A DNA stretch of 61,506 bases. Origin: Ophiocordyceps camponoti-saundersi (nom. inval.). Its lineage: Eukaryota; Ascomycota; Sordariomycetes; Hypocreales; Ophiocordycipitaceae. Positions 52,725-61,506 of the stretch are shown piece after piece. How positions within the stretch are numbered: the first letter of the stretch is position 1; every line of letters starts with the position of its first letter. The translations under genes and the position numbers were made by a program. Under the pieces are notes generated by a model. The model was not told where the DNA came from and ran no database searches. It saw only the letters and a list, made by a program, of their open reading frames with translations. The DNA lies in NCBI GenBank assembly GCA_003339415.1, contig PDHQ01000210.1:1-61506 (forward strand). Reading direction: 5' to 3'.

Positions 52725-54600
52725 AATATTATTATATATATTTTACGGACTCCGCGCTTATAGCGACGCAGATACGGACCCCTTATTTTTATATTATAAG
52801 TAAACTTTACTTTTTCCGTTACCTTATAGCGATAGCTTCGAGCCGCGCTTAGAGTAACTCTAAGGGGGAGGGTAATACTATATAAGTTAATCGCGACCGC
52901 GAAAATTTTTTACCTAAAATATAGCTTTACTCTAAATTATAGTAAATTTAAACCTAAAAGTTTACTATACCTTTTACTTTATTAGAAGCTAAAGCGAGTA
53001 TTAATAAGATTATTTTAAGGGATATCTTAATTTTCGTATAAGTAATTATTAAATAAGTAGCGGAGTCCGAGAGGGTTTAGGGAGGCGCCCCCTTTACTCC
53101 GACTCCGTTAGTTAGTAATATCTTCTCGGCTATTATAGCTATAGTTTCCTCTTTTTTCTATAACTCTAAAGGGAGCGGAACTCCTCCGATATAAGCTATA
53201 GTTATAGCTAAAGCGCTAAAGAAGATTATTAAAAAGTAAGTTTTTAAATAATATAAATATTAGCTTATAATTTACTTTAACTTTATTATTACGCCGCTTT
53301 AGGTTTAAGGCCTTAAGGTAACTATAACGAATATTAACTATAAACTTTATAGGTAAGGCTAAGCTTTTATAATAAGGAAATTACCTAGCGGTAATATTAT
53401 AATAGTTTTCTAAGATATTATTTATAAGCTTTAGTTTAATCTAAGGTAGCTTTACGCTATTTTTAAAGAAAAGGTATATTTAATTAGCGAAGGTTATACT
53501 CTTATTATAAAAAGGGTACTAGCGCGGGCCTTATAATAAAGTAATAAAAAAGCCTTTTAGAAAAAGATTAAGTTTTCGAATAAGGTTTTAATAATATAAT
53601 TATATATAAAAAGATACTATTTAGGGATTTAGTAAAATTCCCTTATAATTATTATTAATAGCGTAGCGGATATAAACTAAATTTATAATAAAGGTATAAT
53701 AATATAAGCGGAGATTTTTAACGCGGAACCTTATATACTAAAAGTCTAATTTTAGTAATATTTTAAATATTACTAGCTTAAATATATTACTAAATATTAT
53801 ATAGTAAAATTATAATATAGCTAATACTCCGCTTTTTTATATATAAAAAGTAAGTTAGCTTACTTTATAGCTTATAAAAAAAAACTATATTATTACTTTT
53901 TTTATCGGAGGACTTACCTTAAGTAAAGTTAACTTTACCTTAAAATAAGAGCGGCGTAGGACTAGGCGAAGGATATTTATATTTCCTAACCTTAGAGATT
54001 TATAAATCGGAACTTTATATATACCGCCCCTTTTCCCCCTCCGGCGCCGACCGGAGTCTAGTAGTAGCTAGGGCGGAAACGCTAAAAAGCGAATATAGTA
54101 GCTCCGCCTCTAACCCCCTCTCTAAACTTATCCGTAGCTTTACCGCGATAATTAGGCCGCTTTTCGAAACTAGCTATTATAAGGTCCGTTATAAGCTAGT
54201 AAAACCTTTATATATTCCTTAGCTATATTAATTAAGCTTTAATTAACCGGATTATCGAGGCCGCCTTAATTAAGCGCGGGGACTTAGTTTACGGTAATAA
54301 TAATAGCTAGGAAAATAAGTAAGCTATATAAACTCCGCACCGGACCTAGATTATACGTATACTTATTACCGTAAGCTCTATTCTAGGGGATATATTAGCT
54401 TCCTTAATTATTAGTTATTACCTAACTTATAAAAAGTATAAAGTGCTAGGTATAAGCGTAGTTTAACCTAAAGCTAAGGTAACGCTTAAGGGGAGGGTTT
54501 TACCCCGGGATTCTTTAGTTTTTCCCCCTCTTAGAATATATATAGGATAGTTCTAAGCTATACGAGGCATACTAGCGTAATAATAATATTATTATTATTA
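52725..54600 (+). mobile_element. T6, best-preserved ORF1-only LINE-like element
   Basis: A plus-orientation T copy with a perfect 12-bp TSD (TTATAAGTAGCT; 52713-52724 and 54601-54612). It ends CATACTAGCGTAATAATAATATTATTATTATTA. It has the highest GC of the seven T copies and was used to read the family's ORF1. About 500 bp of 3' untranslated sequence follows ORF1. No RT, endonuclease or terminal inverted repeat is present. It is inserted in LINE N near the ORF1/ORF2 junction. Confidence 0.9.
52900..54085 (+). pseudogene. T-family ORF1: LINE Gag-like protein
   Basis: One plus-strand frame (phase of 53741) carries IRKLPSGNIIIVF at 53372-53410, the LPSGD-type core of LINE Gag. It also carries three knuckles at about 53759-53905. 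The first is a perfect C-x2-C-x4-H-x4-C with every Cys and His changed to Tyr (53759-53800). A YRRTYLKQSQLYLK...RAAQDQAKDIY tail follows, matching the H-x-AW-x-x-x-C-P...RA-x-x-x-Y end of fungal LINE Gag. The frame closes at TAA 54083-54085. Equivalent remnants lie in T1 (5.2-6.4 kb, +), T2 (27.1-28.1, -), T3 (34.6-35.5, -), T4 (35.95-37.1, +), T5 (49.4-50.6, -) and T7 (55.8-57.0, +). Confidence 0.85.
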
Positions 54601-54612
54601 TTATAAGTAGCT

Positions 54613-55633
54613 TTTAACTAAAGCTATTTTTTAAAATATTAGTTAATAAAGATATACCGAAGGCTATAAGGCGCTAAATTAAATATAATAAAAGTATATT
54701 TTTTCTAAATTTAAGCTAGTAGCTTTTTAAATAGCTAAAAGCTATAATAAATATTAATAAGCTTACTTTTTCTTTATATAAAATAAATAAACTTATTAAG
54801 ATTAATATTAAGCTTTAGTTATATTAGCCCTTACTAAAATATAAATTAAAGCCGCTATTAAAACTTTATATAAAAATAATAAAAATATAATTATTATTAC
54901 TTTTAATTTTTTTTATATTTAGAAATCCTTTTTAAAAATATTAATAAATAACTTAAGCTAATATAATTAGCTTTTTATAATATATATAATTATAATATTA
55001 TTATTTTATAAGAAATAATATATTACTTAAAAGCTAGTTTACTTATTTTTAAAACTTTACTTTATTAACTTATTTCTTATAGTAGATAAGTAGCTATATA
55101 TATTTATAAGCGCTATAACGTTTTAAATTAGTTACTAATTATTAATAAAAACTAAGCTAAAGTTAGCTTCGCTTCTAGATTTAAATTTCTCTTAATATAC
55201 TACTTTTTAAATTAAGCTAGATAAGGCTACTTTTCCCTTTTTCCTAAATTTAAGCTAAAAATAAAATAAATCCTTTTTAAGGACTTTAACTTATATTTTT
55301 TATTATAAAATAGCTATAAATAACGCTTTTATAACGCTAAGTAACTTATTTAAAAAACTTTTAAACTTAACTTTTTACTTTTTATTTTTAATAGTAAATA
55401 TATAAAGATATTTTATAATTATTAAAAATAATATATTAAATTTAATTCAGATTATAATTAAGTTTTATACTATATATATAAAACTAAACCTTAACTTTAT
55501 AAAATTTAATTATATTTTATAAATATTTATAATTATTATATAAAGCGTTAACTTTTTTATATTTAAGCTATAATAAAAATAAGCTAATTTAAACTTTATT
55601 AATAAAGAGTTTTTTACTTAAATCTTTATTTTT
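54613..55633 (+). pseudogene. LINE N ORF2, segment between T6 and T7
   Basis: By position this is the N-terminal part of the N polymerase, where the AP-type endonuclease of Tad-clade LINEs lies. Protein-like plus-strand stretches occur (for example VDKQLYIFISAI near 55090) but no catalytic residues were pinned. It ends at the T7 TSD. Confidence 0.55.
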
Positions 55634-55649
55634 AATATTATTAAAACTA

Positions 55650-57514
55650 ACTTTTATATATTTTATAAACTCCGCGCTTATAGCGATATAAATATAGACT
55701 TTTTATTCTTATACTATAAGCGGACTCCGCTCCCTCTATTATCTTATAATAATAGCTAGCCGCGCTTAAAGTAACTTTAAGGGGGAGGGCGACGCTATAT
55801 AAATTAATTATAACTATAAAAACTTTTTACTTAAAATATAGCTTTACTTTAAATTATAATAATTTTAAACTTAAGGGTTTATTATATTTATTACCTTTTT
55901 AAAAGCTAAGGTAAATATTAATAAGATTATTTTAGAAAATACCTTTATCTTTATATAAGTAATTATTAAATAAATAGCGGAGTTTAAAAAGGTTTAAGGA
56001 GGCGCCCCCTTTACTCTAACTCTATTAATTAATAATATCTTCTTAGCTATTATAGCTATAATTTCCTCTCTTTTTTTATAGCTTTAAAAGGAGCGGAATT
56101 TTTTTAATATAAGCTATAATTATAGCTAAAGCGCTAAAGAAAATTATTAAAAAGTAAGTTTTAAATAATATAAATAATAGCTTATAATTCGCTTTAATTT
56201 TATAATTACTCCGCTTTAAGTTTAAGGCCTTAAAATAATTATAATAAATATTTATTATAAACTTTATAAGTAAGGCTAAGCTTTTATAATAAAGAAATTA
56301 CTTAATAGCAATATTATAATAATATTTTTAAATATTATTTATAAGCTTTAGTTTAATTTAAAATAGCTTTATATTATTTTTAGAGAAAAGGTACGCTTAA
56401 CTAGTAAAAGTTATACTCTTATTATAAAAAAAATATTAGTGCGGGCCTTATAATAAGGCGGTAAAGAAGCTTTTTAAAAAAAGATTAAGTTATTAAATAA
56501 GGTTTTAATAATATAACTATATATAAAAAGATATTATTTTAAAATTTAATAAAGTTTTTAATAATTATTATTAATAATATAATAAATATAAACTAAATTT
56601 ATAATAAAAATATAATAATATAAATAAAGGTTTTTAATACTAAACTTTATATATTAAAAGTTTAACTTTAGTAATATTTTAAATATTACTAACTTAAATA
56701 TATTATTAAATATTATATAATAAGGCTATAATATAATAAGTATTTTACCGCTTTATATATAAAAAGTAAGTTTATATACTTTATAGCTTATAAAAAAAAT
56801 TATATTATTACTTTTTTTATTAAGGGTCTTATATTAAGTAAAGTTAATTTTTTTTTAAAATAAGAGCGGTATAAGACTAAGCGAAGGATATATATATTAC
56901 CTAACTTTAAAGGTTTATAAATTAGAATTTTATATATACCGCCTCTCCTCCCCTTTTAGCGCTAATTAGAAATTAGTAATAGCTAAGGCGGAAACGCTAA
57001 AAAGCGAATATAGTAATACCCCCTCTTTTAACTTTAACTTCGCACTTATTTATAGCTTTATTATAATAATTTAGCTATCTTTTAAGACTAGCTATTATAA
57101 GGTTTATTATAAGATAATAAAACCTCTATATATTTCTAAGCTATATTAATAAGGCTTTACTTAATTAAATTATTAAAGCTACTTTAATTAAATATAAGAA
57201 TTTAGTTTATAATAATAATAATAGCTAGGAGGATAAGTAAGCTATATAAACTCTATATTAAACCTAATTTATATATACTTTTACTATTATAAAGTCCGCT
57301 TTAAGGGAAATATTAGCTTTTAAATTATTAGTTAATACCTAACTTATTAAGTATATAAAATACTAGGTATAGGCGAGGTCTAACTTAAAGCTAAGGTAAC
57401 GCTTAAGGGGAGAGTTTTACTCTAAGTTCTCTAATTTTTCCTCTTTTTAAAATATATATAAGATAGTTTTAAGCTATATAAGGTATATTAGCGTATAAAT
57501 ATTATTATTATTAT
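55650..57514 (+). mobile_element. T7, ORF1-only LINE-like element
   Basis: A plus-orientation T copy of 1,865 bp with a perfect 16-bp TSD (AATATTATTAAAACTA; 55634-55649 and 57515-57530). It ends TTAGCGTATAAATATTATTATTATTAT. It is more AT-rich than T6. It interrupts ORF2 of LINE N. Confidence 0.9.
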
Positions 57515-57530
57515 AATATTATTAAAACTA

Positions 57531-60100
57531 TTAATTATATTAACGCTACTTTTAACCGCTTTTATAATAAACTATAATAAGTTATTTAAAGCGCTATACT
57601 TTTTTATACTTTAATACTTAAAAAAAAGTAAACTTAGTTTACTTTAATAATTACTTATATTATTAAAAACGCTAAATAAGCTAAGTACTAATATTATAAT
57701 TCCTTATTAAAATATAATTAGCTATAATTATAAGAATTTACTTATAATTAGAAAAAGGTAATTATTTATTCTTATAAAGCTAACTAGCGTTTCTTTTTAT
57801 ATTTTATTAATAAAAACTTTAAATAGTTTTAATATTTAAAATACTAAGCGTAGATTTATAATAAACTATTAGCTAAGCTTATTTACCTCTTAGCTAAGGT
57901 TTAAAATTAGTTAGTGAAAAAAGTTATAAAAATTCACTTTTAGTTATTTTTAAAAAACTTCTTTATTTTATTTAAAATTAAAGCTTAGCTTATAAGTTAT
58001 ATAAAAATACTTATTAAATAGGAAAAAATTTACTTTATAAGTATATTTTTTTATATTAGTATTCTTAATTAAATACGCTATAAATAGCGATTAGTTTATT
58101 AAAGAACTAAAGTTATTAAAAAATAATAACTTTTTTTCTTAAAAATTTCTTATTAATTAAGAAAAAATAATTAAAAGATAAAAACTTAATAATATTATAG
58201 CGAAGAACTTACTTTATTTTATAGCTTTTTTAATTACTTATTTACTCCTATTATATATTTTAAAGTTTAAAAATAGTTATAACTTTTTTATAATTAAAAA
58301 AATATTATAACTAACTAATTTTAAACCCTGCTCTTAGCTTTATAAAACTCAGGTAAAAGTAAAGCTATATTTTTTATAGATAAAGCTTATATTTTAATAA
58401 ATAAGTTCTTCCTTTTTATTCTTAATTTTCTCTTTTTAAATAATAAAACGCTTAAACTTAGCTTTTTTATAAAATAATATATTATTATAAATAATATTCA
58501 GATTACTTTTTATATTATATTATTATAAAAAATAATTAAAATAAACTAAATCCTAATTAGCTTTTTTAAGATATATTACCTAATCTTATATATATAGCTT
58601 ATTTATAATTTTTAAGCTTACTTTTAAATTAGCTATTTTCCGGGTTAACTTTATAATCTTATTATAGTTATATTATATAAATAAAATATAAAGCTAGAAG
58701 TTTAATAATAAGCTAATAGCTATAAGCTAATCTCCTTTTTATATTATTTTAATAAAATACTTAAGTTTATTATAAATAAGTAACTATTTAATACCGCTAA
58801 ATTATATTAACTCCTCCCTAATAGCTAAATAAGTAATAAATAAAATAGGTTAATAAAACTAGCTATTTTTATAATTAGAAAGCTTATCTAAGCTACCTAA
58901 GCTAAGAAAAAAATTATCTCCTTCTTATAACTTAATATAAAGGGAGCTTTTAATATTATTTATTATAATAAATTATTTAATAAACTTGCGTATATAAGGT
59001 ATTTTATTTCTATCTAAGCTTTTTTATAAAGCTATCTTAGCTATTACTTTTTATATTTATATTTTAATAAATAAGCTTTAATACCTTTCCTAATTTAAAT
59101 TAGAGTTTTATAAAGCTTCCCGCTCTTTACTATATTTTTTATTTTTTATATAACACTATTTTACTAAGAGTTAAAATATAAACTTAAGCTAAAAGTTATT
59201 AAGTTTATTAATAATATAAACTTTTTTAGTATTAAATTAAATATTATTATAATTATAAAATATTTTTATTTAATATAGCGTATTTATAAAAAGTAAGCTT
59301 AAGATTATAATATAGCTTTTAAGCTAAATAAAAGTAAATTATTATATTTTTCTAAGAAATATTACTTAAAATAATATATAATTAAGCTAAGTATATATAA
59401 AATCTACCTTATCTTTAAAGCGCCTTTACTTAGCGTTTAAGTTTATAAATAATTATATTAAAAAATATATATTTAAACTATATATAATAAACTTTTTAGA
59501 TAAAATCTTACCTTTATAGCTTTAACTATATTTACTTAAAGTTATACCTTTCCTTAAGCTAAAAAGCTTTATATAAAGGTTATATAATCCTTAATATCTT
59601 ATACTTTTATTATTATTTATATAATTACTTTAGAAGCTAGAAACCCCTTAAGCTTTACTAAAACTATAAGCCCCGCTTAGTTATAGTACTTATATATTAT
59701 TTTTAGCGCTTTTAAAATAACCTTAGTTTATTACTTAAAAGCTAAGTTTTAAACCTTTTTAATTAACTTTTATATAAATAAAAGAAAGGCTAACGCCTTT
59801 TACTAGCTTAAAAAGGTAAGTATATAAAATATACTTTAATACGCGTTTAAGTTTATTTAAAGATTTCTTATAAAATTCCTTATATATTACTTAACTTAAT
59901 ATAATAAATTTAAGTCCTTACTCTAAGAAAACTTAAGATAAATAATAATATAAGCTTATATTTTATATAAAACCTTTAATAAGAAAACTACTTAGTACTT
60001 TTTTTATAAAAACTAAGCTTATTAATAAAAATAGTAGGAGGATAGCTTTAAATAAGCCCGCTTTAAGTTTACTTTTTTTAGCTAATTTCCCCTTATACTT
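57531..60100 (+). pseudogene. LINE N ORF2: reverse transcriptase
   Basis: The plus strand read through RIP stops shows a LINE RT. LQSFPLFTIFFIFYI (about 59112-59157) corresponds to the PQGSPLSP box. KFINNINFF at 59201-59227 is the F-x-DD active site with both Asp codons now Asn. A downstream segment reads QAKKLYIKVIQSLISY...TKTISPAQLQYLYII and YINKRKANAFYQLK (about 59550-59815), typical of the region after the RT in Tad-clade polymerases. The 5' part of this ORF lies before T7 (54613-55633). Confidence 0.82.
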
Positions 60101-60104
60101 AAAC

Positions 60105-60277
60105 TAGCTTATAATTATTATAATTATTATAATTATTATAATTATTATAATTATTATAATTATTATAATTATTATAATTATTATAATTATTATAATTATT
60201 ATAATTATTATAATTATTATAATTATTATAATTATTATAATTATTATAATTATTATAATTATTATAATTATTATAAT
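60105..60277. repeat. 9-bp satellite TATAATTAT
   Basis: About 19 tandem copies of a 9-bp AT-only palindromic-looking unit (ATTATAATT), almost perfect. It lies in the 3' part of LINE N, after the last recognisable polymerase sequence. Confidence 0.95.
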
Positions 60278-61374
60278 ATATTATAACTTTTTAAAATATA
60301 TTAATATTATAATTACTTAGCTATATATAAGTAAAATTAAGCTATAAGAGTTTTTTTTTATACTAAGTTTTAAATATAATTACTCTAAACTATTAATATA
60401 ATATTAAGCTATAGAATATATATTACCTCTTTTTATAATACTTTAATCTCGCTATTTAAAAGGATAAACTATTATAATATCTTTATTTTAAATCCTTTTT
60501 ATATTTTAAGCTTAATAATTATATTTTTACTCTTATTATTATAAAATAAATACTATATTATATTAACTTTTATTAATTTAACCTTACTAAGACTTTATAT
60601 ATATTTTTATTAAACTTATTATAAGCTTAAACTTATTATACTTTTATTTACTAACCTTTTTTATTATTATATAATTTATAAATATCTAGCTTTTTTTTTT
60701 ATTTAATTATTATTATTTTTTACTTTACTTTTACTTAAATATTTTACTTTACTAGCTTAGATTTCGCTATTAGTATTATTTAAATCTTTTAATTATTATA
60801 CCTACTCCCTTAATATAGCTTAATTAATAAAATAGAACCGGCTATAAGTTATTAATAGATTTTAAATAAATAATAGTTTAAACTTTATAAATATTCTTAA
60901 TATAATAAGTAAGGCTATTATTATGCTAGCTTTTATTATCTTTTCTTTTAATATATTAAAAGTCTTTAAGCTTACAAATTAAAAAATCTTTAATAAACTT
61001 AATAGCAATTTTATAGCTAATATTTATTTTTTTATAATATTAGTTTAAACTATTAGCAAACTTAATTAAATAAATATATTCGTAATCGCGGACGCGGGCG
61101 TATTAAACTTATTTTTTATTACTTAAGCGCAGCTAGCTTAATAACCCTTAAGCTTTTTAATAAATAATGCCCTAACTATTATATTTAATAGCACCTCTTA
61201 TTTACTAAGCGTAAAGAAATAATTATCGCTAGGGTTTAAATTAGCTTATTTCTTAATTAATAGCTATAAAGTTATAAGCTTTCCCACACTACCCTAGCTA
61301 GCTAGCCTAGCCGCGTTTTTACTTAAATATATATACTTTATATATAACGCTATTATATTTATAATTTTCAAAGT
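60278..61374 (+). other. LINE N 3' region, no recognised domain
   Basis: AT-rich sequence between the 9-bp satellite and the terminal ATT array. It could include the end of ORF2 (an RNase H is possible) and the 3' UTR. A few CpG-rich spots (61083-61100, 61300-61320) survive. No motif identified. Confidence 0.4.

Positions 61375-61506
<132 letters not shown>

Overview
This window looks like a gene-free, AT-rich heterochromatic block from a filamentous ascomycete (Pezizomycotina). Two things point there. First, CpA and its complement TpG are almost absent throughout while CpG, CpC and CpT survive: the signature of repeat-induced point mutation (RIP). Second, everything recognisable is a fungal retrotransposon: Tad-like LINEs, a Ty3/gypsy element, a Ty1/copia element and small LTR elements. 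RIP turns CAA/CAG/TGG into stops, ATG into ATA, and Cys and His codons into Tyr, so no functional gene is left. Coding remnants were recognised by reading through TAA/TAG and by Tyr standing where Cys or His belongs.

The window resolves into nested insertions, most with matching target-site duplications (TSDs). The outermost is a plus-strand gypsy copy, E-C (LTR 141-462, gag 463-2413, then 48241-48909 and 50770-51243). Into it went a second gypsy copy in opposite orientation, E-B (2414-48240, TSD TTTAA). Into the 5' LTR of E-B went a minus-strand LINE, L2 (9986-47918, 15-bp TSD). L2 is broken by an LTR element M (10891-25618), three short LINE-like elements T2, T3 and T4, and a complete copia element K (40305-46639, TSD TATAT). 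M contains a second, less mutated full LINE, L1 (14382-21619, 12-bp TSD). T3 contains a small LTR element P (30909-34516, TSD ATAAT). T1 sits between RT and RNase H of E-B. T5 sits in E-C. A plus-strand LINE, N (51244 to the window end), cuts E-C inside its RT active-site box and itself carries T6 and T7. Maximum depth is five levels.

The most interesting object is the T family: seven copies of almost the same length (about 1.86 kb). They have 12-17 bp TSDs, a trinucleotide tail and a LINE Gag with CCHC zinc knuckles, but no reverse transcriptase. It appears to be an ORF1-only non-autonomous LINE family that must borrow its polymerase from another LINE.

The elements do not form a working pathway. 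The layout records successive bursts of retrotransposition, each followed by RIP. Size, gene absence and AT content would suit pericentromeric or centromeric chromatin, but the sequence alone does not prove that. Element letters (E, L, M, N, K, P, T) are local labels.
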